DNA of 64,000 nucleotides from Flavobacterium sp. SUN052 (GTDB lineage: Bacteria; Bacteroidota; Bacteroidia; Flavobacteriales; Flavobacteriaceae). A program made the position numbers and the translations under genes. The DNA lies in assembly GCF_028867935.1 (NCBI RefSeq), contig NZ_JAPQNS010000021.1, positions 21,939-85,938 on the forward strand. Reading direction: 5' to 3'. The first letter of the stretch is position 1; each line of letters begins with the position of its first letter. The notes beneath the pieces were generated by a model. That model had not been told where the DNA came from. It saw nothing but the letters and a program-made list of their open reading frames with translations, and searched no databases. Below are positions 44,643-54,373 of the stretch, piece by piece.

Positions 44643-44650
44643 TATGTTTG
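44643..44650 (+). promoter_or_regulatory. -7 promoter element of sppA
   Basis: TATGTTTG fits TAnnTTTG, 40 nt before the sppA start; the best TTG (44616-44618) is four or five nt too far upstream. Confidence 0.35.
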
Positions 44651-44690
44651 TTAGATAGACAGTCTCTTCTACCAATAAGACAATTCATAC

Positions 44691-46454
44691 ATGCGTCAGT
44701 TCCTGAAATACGTTTTGGCCACCCTCGTCGGATTATTCATTTTCGGCTTTGTTGGTTTCCTGCTCCTGATAGGTCTTAGCGCGGCTTTTTCGTCGGGCGA
44801 CAAGACTGTAGTAAAATCGAATTCCGTTCTGCGACTTAATCTGGACAATCCCATTCGCGAACAGGGGGTTGATAACCCCTTCAAAGCGTTTGAACCACTC
44901 AACTCCGATGGCGATGTACTGGGCCTCATCGAGATTCGGCAGGCGCTGGAAAAAGCAAAAGACGATGACAACATCAAGGGTATTTACCTCGAATCGCAAT
45001 ACCCACAAGCTGGTTGGGCAACCATTGAGGAAGTCCGTAATGCGCTGATCGACTTCAAGAAGTCGAAAAAATTTGTGTACTCTTATAATGAAGTGATGAC
45101 CGAAAAAGGCTATTATCTGGCCTCTGTAGCGGATAAAGTGTACATGAATCCGGCTGGTGATCTCGAATGGAACGGCCTCGATGCAGAATTGACTTTTTTT
45201 AAAGGCACGCTCGACAAGCTGGGCATCAAGCCTGAAATCTTCAAAGTAGGCGATTTCAAAAGTGCGGTGGAGCCATTCATCCGCGAGAACATGAGCGATC
45301 CCAACCGCTTGCAGGTGAAGTCGTTCCTGTCGTCGATCAACAACCATATGGTAGCTGAAATCGCGAAAAGCCGTGGTCTCCGCGCCGACTCACTGCAACG
45401 CTACGCCGACAACTTGACGATTCAAACACCAGCCGACGCCCTGAAGCACAAACTGATCTCAAACGTAGGCTATCAGGATGAACTGGAAAGTCTGATCAAG
45501 AAAGAACTGGGCATTGCTGAAAAGAAAAAGGTCGATTACGTTTCGCTGGGCAAATACAGCGATGCAGAATCAACAGACGATGGTGAAAGCAACAGCAGCA
45601 AAAACCGCATCGCCGTGATTATTGCTTCGGGCGACATTAACTCGGGCAAGAGCGACGATAACAGCATCGGCTCGGAAACAGTAGCCGAAGAGATTCGCAA
45701 AGCTCGGATGGACGAGAAAGTGAAAGCCATTGTTCTCCGTGTTAATTCGGGCGGGGGCAGCGCGCTGGCTTCAGATGTGATGCAGCGTGAAGTTGATTTG
45801 GCCCGCAAGGCGAAACCCGTCATTGGATCAATGTCTGATTATGCGGCTTCAGGTGGGTATTATATGCTGATGGGTTGTACCAAAATCATGGCGCATCCTA
45901 ACACCATCACCGGTTCCATTGGCGTATTCTCGCTGTTGTTCAACACCGAGACTTTCTTTAAGGACAAACTCGGCGTAACCTACGACCGTGTATTAACCAA
46001 CGCCAACTCTGATTTCCCATCGGTAACGCACGAGATGTCGCCGTTTCAGAAACAGACATTACAGCGCAGCACCGAGCGTATCTACCGGGTATTTACCGGT
46101 AAGGTAGCGGCAGGTCGTAAACTCCCTATCGATAGTGTTCTGGCCATTGCATCAGGTCGGGTTTGGACAGGTTCGCAAGCCAAAGCCAACGGCCTGGTCG
46201 ACGAATTGGGTGGCTTGGACGATGCCATTAAACTGGCCGCTAAAACCGCTAAACTTGGCGATGACGATTACAAGGTGAAGTATCCCCGGAAAAAGGATTT
46301 CGTGGAGAAATTGCTGAGTTCAATGAGCGACAGCGAAGACACCAAGATACAGACTCAGTTGGGCTATTTGGCTCCGTACGTAAAATACCTCCAGAAACTC
46401 AAAACGATGGAGGGCGTTCAGGCTCGGCTACCGTTCGAAATGGAGATTCGATAA
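44691..46454 (+). CDS. sppA: Signal peptide peptidase SppA (67-kDa type)
   Basis: A 587-residue S49-family membrane peptidase that degrades cleaved signal peptides. Membrane anchor at 5-33; two tandem S49 domains. The catalytic lysine sits in [19 protein letters not shown] and the nucleophile serine in [11 protein letters not shown], as in the double-domain E. coli enzyme. It has its own -7 element and is followed by a strong terminator. Confidence 0.95.
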   Translation: MRQFLKYVLATLVGLFIFGFVGFLLLIGLSAAFSSGDKTVVKSNSVLRLNLDNPIREQGVDNPFKAFEPLNSDGDVLGLIEIRQALEKAKDDDNIKGIYLESQYPQAGWATIEEVRNALIDFKKSKKFVYSYNEVMTEKGYYLASVADKVYMNPAGDLEWNGLDAELTFFKGTLDKLGIKPEIFKVGDFKSAVEPFIRENMSDPNRLQVKSFLSSINNHMVAEIAKSRGLRADSLQRYADNLTIQTPADALKHKLISNVGYQDELESLIKKELGIAEKKKVDYVSLGKYSDAESTDDGESNSSKNRIAVIIASGDINSGKSDDNSIGSETVAEEIRKARMDEKVKAIVLRVNSGGGSALASDVMQREVDLARKAKPVIGSMSDYAASGGYYMLMGCTKIMAHPNTITGSIGVFSLLFNTETFFKDKLGVTYDRVLTNANSDFPSVTHEMSPFQKQTLQRSTERIYRVFTGKVAAGRKLPIDSVLAIASGRVWTGSQAKANGLVDELGGLDDAIKLAAKTAKLGDDDYKVKYPRKKDFVEKLLSSMSDSEDTKIQTQLGYLAPYVKYLQKLKTMEGVQARLPFEMEIR

Positions 46455-46468
46455 TTGATTCTTGATAG

Positions 46469-46512
46469 TTTGATTTTCTGGAAAGGGTCAGCGGCTTCGC
46501 TGGCCCTTTTTT
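46469..46512 (+). terminator. Terminator of sppA (copy A of a duplicated element)
   Basis: The stem AAAGGGTCAGCG and its near complement (one G-T pair) close a 4-nt loop GCTT, followed by eight T. The element from TTTGATTTTCTGGA onward has a second copy at 48651-48694. Confidence 0.8.
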
Positions 46513-46523
46513 TTCTCCGTAGC

Positions 46524-47951
46524 TTATCGGGTATACAGTGATCCTTTAGCAATAGTTGACTCGTATTCATAGTTGATTGTCTCCAGAAATTTCCCTGTCA
46601 CCCAACCAATATCAGAATTCCTGATAAAGACGAATCGTTTAGCGGTTGGTGCATCAGCATAAGACCGAAATGTAGCTTCGAGCAACAACGCCCCCACAAT
46701 AAGTTGCTTTTGTGTTAGTTGATTTTGTACGCTACGAACATCTATCTCGGCTTTGTCGCGGATGTCACGATCCGTAATGTAATTCAGGTTCGGCTGAATC
46801 AAAGCGCTATAATCGTTGAGAGCCCGTTGCTTAAACAGTTCGACATCGGCCAGTGTAATTGGTACGGCAGTTGTCAGAATTTTTTCGGGATGCAGATACG
46901 TTACCAATGCCAGGGCAATTGCTCCGCCCACACCCACCGTTCGGCGGTGGCGCAACCCATCAAGCGCAGGAACAAGACTCGAGTCAGCAATGGCTTCGAT
47001 AATACGTTGTGCTTCTTGTTTAAACGCATTCAAATCGGTAAATTTTTCAGCGTCAATCTGATCGAGCACTGTGTTGATACCTATCGGTGAGCTATTGTAG
47101 TTAAACGACTTAGCCATCGGGCTAACGCCTTTGTCGAAGTAGCCACACATAATTGTATTAAGTCCAATATTAAGGGCCGAGGTAGTAGGCCACACCTTAC
47201 GGGGAATAGCGCCAATAGTAAACAATTCGGCTTCCCGAGCAGTCGTGAGGGTTGTGTCGATCCGCAAATTTGCCCCTTTGGGTAACACACTAGCCAACTG
47301 ATCGTAAAGACGATCTTTATCGGTCTGGCTCAATTTTCTACCAGTTGTTACCTCGCTGCTAAACACGATGAAAACCCGTTCGTTCGGAATGTTATAGCGT
47401 TGGATGGAATCAAGACAAGTTTTGAGGGCAATCTGTCCTTTCTGGAGCGAAGTTGAGGCATTGGCCATTAAACTAAGGTCGGGTACGTTGATGACCGAAC
47501 GAATATCTTTTTCGTAAAAATCACTTTCGTACTGAGTCTTTAAAATAGCCAGTTTCACCTCATTTGCCCCAATCTGAATACCCGCATATACGTTTTTACC
47601 CGAGATCTGACGGATGACTTCGTTAACCCCCCACGCACTGGCTACGTATTTGAGTTTAGCATACTGCGACCGGGCCAGTTCCAGATAAGGTATCGCCAGC
47701 TCGTATTCTTCCAGGTCCTTATAGGAAAGGCCCAACAATTCGTTGGTTGCGGCTTCCCAATATAGACTCTTCGACTCGACAGCTGGCAAAGCCCGTTTGA
47801 GCAGACTAATTGACTCCTCAGATTTGTTGACCTCACGCAATGTGTTGGCCAACTTGATGTAATGGATAGCCTGATTGACCGAATGGGCTTGCTGAGCAAA
47901 CCCTGATTTTACACTAACAGCAATCAGAAGAATAAGTAGTACGTATTTCAT
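46524..47951 (-). CDS. Secreted protein with TPR and Ppx/GppA-like ASKHA domain
   Basis: A 475-residue protein with a signal peptide (to GFAQQ, about residue 21). Residues 25-115 form a helical repeat of TPR type (AANELLG, LEEYELAIPYLELARSQY pattern). From about 120, YAGIQIGANEVKLAILKTQ looks like the phosphate-1 loop of actin-like ATPases, AREAELFTIGAIP matches the EAE motif of Ppx/GppA and RRTVGVGGAIALAL the phosphate-2 loop. Export of such a fold is unusual because the periplasm lacks ATP; polyphosphate or nucleotide binding cannot be shown. Encoded with a small secreted protein (24 nt upstream) against the strand of its neighbours. Confidence 0.65.
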   Translation of the reverse strand: MKYVLLILLIAVSVKSGFAQQAHSVNQAIHYIKLANTLREVNKSEESISLLKRALPAVESKSLYWEAATNELLGLSYKDLEEYELAIPYLELARSQYAKLKYVASAWGVNEVIRQISGKNVYAGIQIGANEVKLAILKTQYESDFYEKDIRSVINVPDLSLMANASTSLQKGQIALKTCLDSIQRYNIPNERVFIVFSSEVTTGRKLSQTDKDRLYDQLASVLPKGANLRIDTTLTTAREAELFTIGAIPRKVWPTTSALNIGLNTIMCGYFDKGVSPMAKSFNYNSSPIGINTVLDQIDAEKFTDLNAFKQEAQRIIEAIADSSLVPALDGLRHRRTVGVGGAIALALVTYLHPEKILTTAVPITLADVELFKQRALNDYSALIQPNLNYITDRDIRDKAEIDVRSVQNQLTQKQLIVGALLLEATFRSYADAPTAKRFVFIRNSDIGWVTGKFLETINYEYESTIAKGSLYTR

Positions 47952-47974
47952 AGGTAGAGAATTGGGGGGAGGTG

Positions 47975-48457
47975 TTACTTTGACTGTCTTTTTCTGTTCA
48001 GAACCCGCTCAAGATCACTGAGCTCACCATCGTTTTCTGGGTGAGTGTTAGAGGAAAGGGTTTGTCTTACTACAGGAATATTAGTCGCCTTTGGAGGCAC
48101 AATGAGGCTTTCTTGCCGATATATAGTCTTGTAGACCAGTATGGAAAGGCTAGTTGTAATAGCCTCCTGATGCAAAGTGCCTGCTGATTGCTTCTCCGAT
48201 GAAGACGATGAGTCGGAATCGATAAAAGCAATATTTACCGGCTTTGTCTTGACAGGCTCAATGATCTCATAACTAGTAGCAAACCGGAGGGTATCATCCA
48301 GTGACAGACTTCGGGATATTGGCTCGATGGGCGGGCGGTCCTGAATTTTCCGTGCGAAAAGCGCTCCTTTTTTGGGGGTTGATGGCTGAGCCATGAGGCT
48401 GCCCGAACATAGAATACACCACAACAGAACCTGTTGGGCAGAGGGAAATGCGGCCAT
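47975..48457 (-). CDS. Secreted hypothetical protein
   Basis: A 160-residue protein with a signal peptide ending near SLMAQ (residue 24) and a mostly disordered, Ser-rich mature part (DSDSSSSSEKQSAGT). No domain recognised. It lies 24 nt before the TPR/Ppx-like gene and likely forms an operon with it, which is the only clue to function. Confidence 0.6.
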   Translation of the reverse strand: MAAFPSAQQVLLWCILCSGSLMAQPSTPKKGALFARKIQDRPPIEPISRSLSLDDTLRFATSYEIIEPVKTKPVNIAFIDSDSSSSSEKQSAGTLHQEAITTSLSILVYKTIYRQESLIVPPKATNIPVVRQTLSSNTHPENDGELSDLERVLNRKRQSK

Positions 48458-48650
48458 AAATTGGCTAAGTAATTATGGGTTATCAATGGGTTAATACCTG
48501 CGTATTAAAACTACATACGATGTTTCGACACCCATAGATTTACCTGAATGTAAGTATTCATTACCCCATTTAGGCAGTGTATTACTGAGCGATGAAGCTC
48601 CCTGATCCTATTTCCATTTGACATAAAGATCAGACAGTGGTTCTTGGCAC

Positions 48651-48694
48651 TTTGATTTTCTGGAGAGAGTTAGCGGCTTCGCTAGCCCTTTTTT
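48651..48694 (+). terminator. Degenerate terminator-like element (copy B)
   Basis: TTTGATTTTCTGGA is followed by a hairpin GTTAGCG, loop GCTT, CGCTAGC and seven T. It matches 46469-46512 at all but about four of 44 positions, with one compensatory pair change in the stem. It sits just upstream of the AraC gene rather than after a gene on its strand. Confidence 0.65.
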
Positions 48695-48698
48695 TGTG

Positions 48699-48706
48699 TA
48701 GTTTTG
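48699..48706 (+). promoter_or_regulatory. -7 promoter element of the AraC-type gene
   Basis: TAGTTTTG fits TAnnTTTG, 17 nt before the ATG at 48724, and begins right after the terminator copy. It supports that ATG against the in-frame ATG or GTG further upstream. Confidence 0.45.
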
Positions 48707-48723
48707 AATCAACTGAGCATACG

Positions 48724-49923
48724 ATGCAATCACTTCCTCTTCGCTTCGATTTATTTGCGCTGATCATTCTGCTGGGTGTTGCTCAGGGCGTTTTTTTGGG
48801 TGCCTCTTTTCTGGCGGGGGTACGGGGGCAACGTGTGGCCAATCGGTGTTTGGGCTTGCTGATGCTGGCCTTGTCTGGCGTTCTGGGCGAAATATGGCTC
48901 GAATACACCAATTACATGTTTCGGACGCTGATCATAATCGACTTCGCCGAACCGCTCAATTTTGCTTTGGGGCCTCTTTTCTTCTTTTTCGTATTCGGCC
49001 GGATTTATCATCGGCTACCCCGGCGCTGGGGCTGGCACCTGATTCCATTCGGGATCTGGCTGGTTAACTCCATTACGTGGCTTTATCAACCCATCACGTT
49101 CAAATACAATTCTTATGTTGGTGCCTGGCATCCTGAGTTGTCGTTTGTCAAAACGGTTCACTACATCGCAGATGATGATTTTACAGGTTTGCGGGGCTAC
49201 ATCAACGAACTGACACTATTTAGCTGTCTGATTTATACAGCCTGGTCAATCTGGATCATCGCCCGAATCTACAGGGAACAAAACGTGTCGTTTTGGAGTC
49301 GTTCGAATAACAATTCATTATCGTTGCTGCGTAACCTGAGTCTTTTGAATGCGGTGCTGCCGTTTCTCATCGCCATTATTAAAGCCCAATTCCACGAAGA
49401 CCTCGGCGATCATATTCTGGCCAGTTACATTACCCTTACAATCTACGCAACTAGTTTTATGGTCCTTCGCGGCTCCAGTTTTTTTCGACACGAGCCACCT
49501 GCCATACCTGATGCAGAGCCAACCCTGTCGGTAGTTGAGCCAAAGAAAAAGTACGAAAAATCAGCGTTGTCGCCCGAGGTTGAGGAAGCGATTCTGACTA
49601 GGCTAAAGCACCTGACCAGTACCGAAAAGCTATACCTTGATAGCAGCCTATCGCTACCAAAATTAGCGGACCGGCTCGGTACCTCTTCGCACTACGTTTC
49701 ACAAGTGTTGAACGACCGCCTGGGGCAAACTTTTTTCGACTGGCTAGCCGCACATCGTATTGCAGAAGCCCAGCAGCTGTTAAACGACCCAGCTACGGCA
49801 CACCTGAAAATAGAGGAGATTGCCGAACGGGTTGGCTACAATGCCCCTTCCGCATTTCATACGGCCTTTAAGCGTATTGCGGGCCAAACGCCGGCTTCGT
49901 TCCGGTCGGCACGAACTTCGTAA
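48724..49923 (+). CDS. AraC-family regulator with N-terminal membrane domain
   Basis: A 399-residue protein starting at the ATG at 48724. About seven membrane helices fill residues 8-235 (for example LFALIILLGVAQGVFLGASF and LLNAVLPFLIAIIK), then a linker and an AraC helix-turn-helix pair (LSLPKLADRLGTSSHYVSQV, RIAEAQQLLNDPATAHLKIE, RVGYNAPSAFHTAFKRIAGQ). Membrane-bound AraC proteins are widespread in Bacteroidota and probably transduce an extracellular signal directly to DNA. The following acyltransferase gene is the likely target. Confidence 0.9.
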   Translation: MQSLPLRFDLFALIILLGVAQGVFLGASFLAGVRGQRVANRCLGLLMLALSGVLGEIWLEYTNYMFRTLIIIDFAEPLNFALGPLFFFFVFGRIYHRLPRRWGWHLIPFGIWLVNSITWLYQPITFKYNSYVGAWHPELSFVKTVHYIADDDFTGLRGYINELTLFSCLIYTAWSIWIIARIYREQNVSFWSRSNNNSLSLLRNLSLLNAVLPFLIAIIKAQFHEDLGDHILASYITLTIYATSFMVLRGSSFFRHEPPAIPDAEPTLSVVEPKKKYEKSALSPEVEEAILTRLKHLTSTEKLYLDSSLSLPKLADRLGTSSHYVSQVLNDRLGQTFFDWLAAHRIAEAQQLLNDPATAHLKIEEIAERVGYNAPSAFHTAFKRIAGQTPASFRSARTS

Positions 49924-49977
49924 CTATCGGCAGATGGCGATTCCTGTAGCGTAGGCAGCACTTTTGTGACGTAATTT

Positions 49978-51201
49978 TTGACTCATCAAAAAATCAACGC
50001 AACCGTGGAATCGCCAGCCCAACCCTCTATCCAAAACCCAGTACTCCTCACCCGAACCCGCCGTTACGATCTCGACTGGCTGCGTATCATTGCCATTCTG
50101 ACGCTGCTGTTTTACCACACAGGCATGATTTACGTGTCGTGGGGATGGCACATCAAGAGCGCCGAACACAGCCAGCCAATGGAAGAAGTCATGCGCTGGC
50201 TGCATCGCTGGCGAATGCCGCTGCTGTTCTTTATTTCGGGAGCAGGTACATTTTTCGCCTTACAACGCCGGTCTTACGGCGCCTATGCCGGGGAGCGATT
50301 CCGGCGGTTGTTTGTGCCGCTGGTCTTTGGTATGTTCGTGATTGTGCCCCCGCAGATTTACATAGAATGGTTATTTCGGGGCCGGTTTTCGGGGAGTTAT
50401 ATCGACTTTTATCCCAACGTTTTCGGATTTCAACCGTATAAAGATGGTGGTACGGGGGGCGCTTTCAGTTGGCATCACCTTTGGTTTATCTGCTACCTGT
50501 TCTTTTATTCTCTGTTGAGTATTCCCGTCTTTCGGTGGCTAAAAAGCGACGCCGGGAGTCGGTTCACCAACTGGGTAGGCAAGCTCATTTCCCGGCCGGG
50601 TGGAGCATTATGGCTGGTTGTACCTATACTTCTAAACGACGTTATACTAGGGGGCTTTTTCCCCAATGAAACCCACGCCCTATTCGACGATTGGGCATAT
50701 TTCATGAAAAACCTGCTGCTGTTCTGGTATGGTTTTCTGCTAATCAGCCGTCGCGAATTCTGGCAAACCATTACCGATCAACGTCGGGCATTTTTGTGGG
50801 CCACACTTATTTGTACAATCTTGCTGTACGGCTCACGAGCCTTGTATGGAGAAGAAGCGATTGACTCAACGGCGTTATCCCGTACCTTATACAGCTTCAA
50901 TTCAATTGGCCTTACCTGGTTTTCGGTGCTAATGACGGTTGCATACGGTTACCATTATCTGAATGTAAACCGCCCCATTCTTCACCACCTGACCGAAGCC
51001 GTTTACCCGTTTTATATTCTTCACCAGACAGTAATTGTGCTGATTGGGTATTGGGTACTGAAACAGACATCGCTGGGGGTTTACGACGGCTTCTTGCTTG
51101 TTAGTTTTTCAACCCTGCTGGTTTGTGCGTGCCTGTACTGGTTCCTGATTCGACCATTTAGATTAACAAGGATATTATTTGGTGTTAAAGCAAGAAAATA
51201 G
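49978..51201 (+). CDS. Membrane acyltransferase (Acyltransferase_3 family)
   Basis: A 407-residue polytopic protein; the start is TTG at 49978 or GTG at 50005, neither with a visible ribosome site. The N-terminal RRYDLDWLRIIAILTLLFYH with the catalytic histidine, then about ten helices, define the family (OafA/OpgC-like). Members O-acylate sugars in surface polysaccharides or small glycans. Lies 54 nt after the membrane AraC gene and may be regulated by it. Confidence 0.9.
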   Translation: MTHQKINATVESPAQPSIQNPVLLTRTRRYDLDWLRIIAILTLLFYHTGMIYVSWGWHIKSAEHSQPMEEVMRWLHRWRMPLLFFISGAGTFFALQRRSYGAYAGERFRRLFVPLVFGMFVIVPPQIYIEWLFRGRFSGSYIDFYPNVFGFQPYKDGGTGGAFSWHHLWFICYLFFYSLLSIPVFRWLKSDAGSRFTNWVGKLISRPGGALWLVVPILLNDVILGGFFPNETHALFDDWAYFMKNLLLFWYGFLLISRREFWQTITDQRRAFLWATLICTILLYGSRALYGEEAIDSTALSRTLYSFNSIGLTWFSVLMTVAYGYHYLNVNRPILHHLTEAVYPFYILHQTVIVLIGYWVLKQTSLGVYDGFLLVSFSTLLVCACLYWFLIRPFRLTRILFGVKARK

Positions 51202-51283
51202 TGTTTTATAGCACTAATGAATATATAAGAGGAAAGATAATTTGCCGCTTTTCGCTATTTTCGGGCAAACACAAACACTTCTC

Positions 51284-54200
51284 ATGTTTCGATTTCTCTT
51301 CTTACTGTGCGCGGTAACCACGGCTGGCTTGGCTGTTGCCCAAACTACCGTGCCCTCCCCGATCGCTAAACGCCCGCTCAATGCCAATGATTATGACCGT
51401 TGGCAAAGCGTGCGGCTCGAAAAATTGTCGAATAACGGCCAATGGATTTCGTACCAGATTGACCTTCAGGAAGGCGATGGAATGCTCAACGTGGCCGAGC
51501 GTGGTTCAGCAACACCTAAATACCGTTTCCCCCGTGGGTACGATGCCCGTTTCTCGGCCGACAGCCGGTTTTTGGTGGCCAAACTAAAAGCGCCCTTGGC
51601 CGACACTCGTAAGGCAAAACTCAAAAAGAAAAAACCCGACGAGATGCCAAAAGACAGTTTGGTGATGGTTGAGCTGGCTTCGGGTAAAGTCACTAAGTTT
51701 CCAAATGTCAAATCGTACAATCTCGGTAAAGAAAGCGGTTCGTGGGTCGCTTTTTTGCAGGAACATAAAGAAGACAAACCAGCGCCCAGAGCAACAGCGG
51801 CCAGAGACTCGGTCAGCAGACCAGCGGCAACACCAACAGCATCAGGCACAGGATTGGCTAGCCGGAGGGCTGTTCCCAAAAAACCCAAAGGCGATGATCT
51901 TGTGTTGCTGAACATGGTTGATGGTTCTCGGCAAATGGCTCGATATGTGTCGAGTATGGCCATATCAGATAATGGAAAGACAGTGGTTTATACCCGCGAA
52001 TCGGTGCTGGATACCCTGAAAGCGGGCGATGTGCTTTTACCCGGCGTATTTACGTTCCGCACCGATACCAAGCAGACGGAAGTGATTGACACAACCGGAC
52101 GGCACAAGGTGTACAAAGGCCTTGCGACTGACAAAACAGGCGGTCAGGTAGCCTGGATGGCCTCGGCCGACTCAGCAGGAGCCGACCAGAAATCGTTTCG
52201 GTTGTATTACAAGAACCTAGCTGGAACAGCACCAACCCCACCGGCCAGCAAGCGAAGCAAATCGAAACAGCCCGTAGTAGCCGTGGCAACTGGCGGGCGC
52301 ATATTGGTAGCTGACACCACAACGGCGGCCTTACCAAAGGGCTGGTCGGTAAACGAATTTGCCCCCGTGCGTTTCTCTGAAGACGGAAAACGCCTGTATT
52401 TCGCGACGTCGCCGGTTCCACCACTCATTAAAAAAGACACCCTGACACCCGACGACGAAAAGGTAAAAATGGATGTCTGGACCTGGACCGATTCGCGCTT
52501 GCAGCCGATGCAGCAAAAGCGTCTGAAAGAAGAAAAAGAGCGTGGTTATGCCACGGTGTATGATCTGGCAACAGGCACCGTGACACCCCTGGCCTCGCGC
52601 GAGGTTCCAACCGTACCCATTGACTACAAAAACAACTCCCGCTACTGGCTGGGCATCAGCGATATGCCTTATCAGGTGTCGAGCTCGTGGGACCCCGGCC
52701 ACACCGATTTGTATTTGATCGACAGTCATAACGGGAAGAAAACCAAGATTGCCAATGATATTATGGCATCCGAAACACGGCTGTCGCCCGATGGCAAGTA
52801 TGCTTATTGGTTCGATGAACGCGACACCCTCTGGCGGGCCTGGTCAATTACGGAAAACAAACGGATTGATCTCACACGGGGCCTCCCCCACAAGTTTTTC
52901 GATGAAGAGCACGATACCCCGAGTCTGCCCGGTAGTTATGGTTCTGCTGGCTGGACAACCAACGACCGCTATTTCTGGGTCTACGACCGCTACGACATCT
53001 GGCAACTCGACCCAACGGGCCGTGAGAAACCCCGCAACCTGACCAATGCCTGGGGCCGCACCAACAAAGTTCGCCTTCGCCGGGTAGACTTCGACCCTGA
53101 AGAGCGCGACATCGATCCCAACACTGATCTGTATCTGACTGGCTTCTGGGAAAGCGATAAGCATACGGGTATTTTGCGGCAGCGGGCATCTAAAGAGATG
53201 ACATCTCTGGGACAGGCTTCCTCAAAACAAAGTCAATCCGCAGAGATGTCATCTCTGAACAGAGTAGCTTCCAGTGGTCCAAAGACAATTGCGCCAACCG
53301 GCACCATTCAGATTCTGATGAACAGCCAACACCGGTATTTTGGTATAAACAAAGCGAAAAACTCGCCGACTATGACCTTCTACCGGGGGAATTTTCAGGA
53401 GCCTATCAACCTGTTCCAAACGGACTCAACTTTTGCTACTCAGCAGCAACTGACCCGTGTAAACCCACAACAGGACAGCATTCGGTGGGGATCTGTGGAA
53501 TTGGTGAAGTGGACCGGTACCAACGGCGTTCCCCTCGAAGGGCTGCTCTACAAACCGGAAGATTTCGATCCAAAAAAGAAATACCCAATGTTGACGTATT
53601 TCTACGAGCGGAGTGCCGAAACACTCCCCGATTATAAGGCTCCCGCTCCTAGCCGCTCGACCATCAATATTCCGTACTGCGTTTCGAACGGCTACATGGT
53701 GTTTGTGCCCGATATTGTTTACACAACTGGTAATCCAGGCCAGAACGCCTATGATTGTATTGTACCGGGTGTCTTGAGCCTACTCAACAAGGGGTTTGTA
53801 GATCGTGACCGGCTGGGTATTCAGGGCCAGAGTTGGGGTGGCTATCAAACGGCTTACGTTATTACCAAGACCAACTTATTCAGAGCAGCAATGGCCGGAG
53901 CGATCGTGGCCAACATGACCTCAGCCTACGGTGGTATTCGGTGGGGAACGGGTCTCGTACGACAGTTTCAGTACGAAAAAACCCAGAGTCGCATCGGTGG
54001 AACGCTCTGGGAAAAGCCGATGAACTACATTGAAAACTCACCCCTGTTCTACGCTGACCGGGTGCAAACGCCCCTTATGCTGATGCACAACGATGCCGAC
54101 GGATCCGTCCCCTGGTATCAGGGCATTGAAATGTTCACGGCCCTCCGCCGGTTGAATAAGCCCGTGTGGATGGTGGTTTATAATGGCGAAGACCATAACC

Positions 54201-54343
54201 TGGTACAACGTCATAACGCCAAAGATTTAGGCATCCGGATGTACCAGTTCTTCGATCACTATCTAAAAGATGCGCCCATGCCTGCCTGGATGAAAGAGGG
54301 CCGCAGCGCCGTAGAGAAAGATCGGGGAGAAATGAAGTACTGA
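51284..54343 (+). CDS. S9-family prolyl-oligopeptidase-like peptidase, secreted
   Basis: A 1019-residue peptidase starting at the ATG at 51284 with a signal peptide to AVAQT (residue 20). The N-terminal propeller has low-complexity inserts, for example the Ala/Pro/Arg-rich stretch at about 165-200. The C-terminal alpha/beta hydrolase domain carries the triad: the nucleophile in GIQGQSWGGYQTAY, the aspartate in HNDADGSVPW and the histidine in NGEDHNLVQR. At about 637-658 (KEMTSLGQASSKQ, SAEMSSLN) the sequence derives from two copies of a palindromic DNA repeat, apparently inserted in frame in a loop. Confidence 0.93.
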   Translation: MFRFLFLLCAVTTAGLAVAQTTVPSPIAKRPLNANDYDRWQSVRLEKLSNNGQWISYQIDLQEGDGMLNVAERGSATPKYRFPRGYDARFSADSRFLVAKLKAPLADTRKAKLKKKKPDEMPKDSLVMVELASGKVTKFPNVKSYNLGKESGSWVAFLQEHKEDKPAPRATAARDSVSRPAATPTASGTGLASRRAVPKKPKGDDLVLLNMVDGSRQMARYVSSMAISDNGKTVVYTRESVLDTLKAGDVLLPGVFTFRTDTKQTEVIDTTGRHKVYKGLATDKTGGQVAWMASADSAGADQKSFRLYYKNLAGTAPTPPASKRSKSKQPVVAVATGGRILVADTTTAALPKGWSVNEFAPVRFSEDGKRLYFATSPVPPLIKKDTLTPDDEKVKMDVWTWTDSRLQPMQQKRLKEEKERGYATVYDLATGTVTPLASREVPTVPIDYKNNSRYWLGISDMPYQVSSSWDPGHTDLYLIDSHNGKKTKIANDIMASETRLSPDGKYAYWFDERDTLWRAWSITENKRIDLTRGLPHKFFDEEHDTPSLPGSYGSAGWTTNDRYFWVYDRYDIWQLDPTGREKPRNLTNAWGRTNKVRLRRVDFDPEERDIDPNTDLYLTGFWESDKHTGILRQRASKEMTSLGQASSKQSQSAEMSSLNRVASSGPKTIAPTGTIQILMNSQHRYFGINKAKNSPTMTFYRGNFQEPINLFQTDSTFATQQQLTRVNPQQDSIRWGSVELVKWTGTNGVPLEGLLYKPEDFDPKKKYPMLTYFYERSAETLPDYKAPAPSRSTINIPYCVSNGYMVFVPDIVYTTGNPGQNAYDCIVPGVLSLLNKGFVDRDRLGIQGQSWGGYQTAYVITKTNLFRAAMAGAIVANMTSAYGGIRWGTGLVRQFQYEKTQSRIGGTLWEKPMNYIENSPLFYADRVQTPLMLMHNDADGSVPWYQGIEMFTALRRLNKPVWMVVYNGEDHNLVQRHNAKDLGIRMYQFFDHYLKDAPMPAWMKEGRSAVEKDRGEMKY
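53194..53256. repeat. Inverted pair of AGAGATGACATCTCT repeats within the S9 peptidase gene
   Basis: AGAGATGACATCTCT at 53194-53208 and its reverse complement at 53242-53256, 33 nt apart; the total of 63 nt keeps the reading frame. The same word forms the intergenic hairpin at 38296-38330. Confidence 0.85.
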
Positions 54344-54373
54344 TAATCTCCCGGCAGCGGCCGACCGCCCCGG

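Noticed and set aside
49978..50005. Using an upstream start before 49978 for the acyltransferase
   Set aside because: No in-frame start codon precedes TTG 49978 without a stop in between, and family similarity begins after residue 25.
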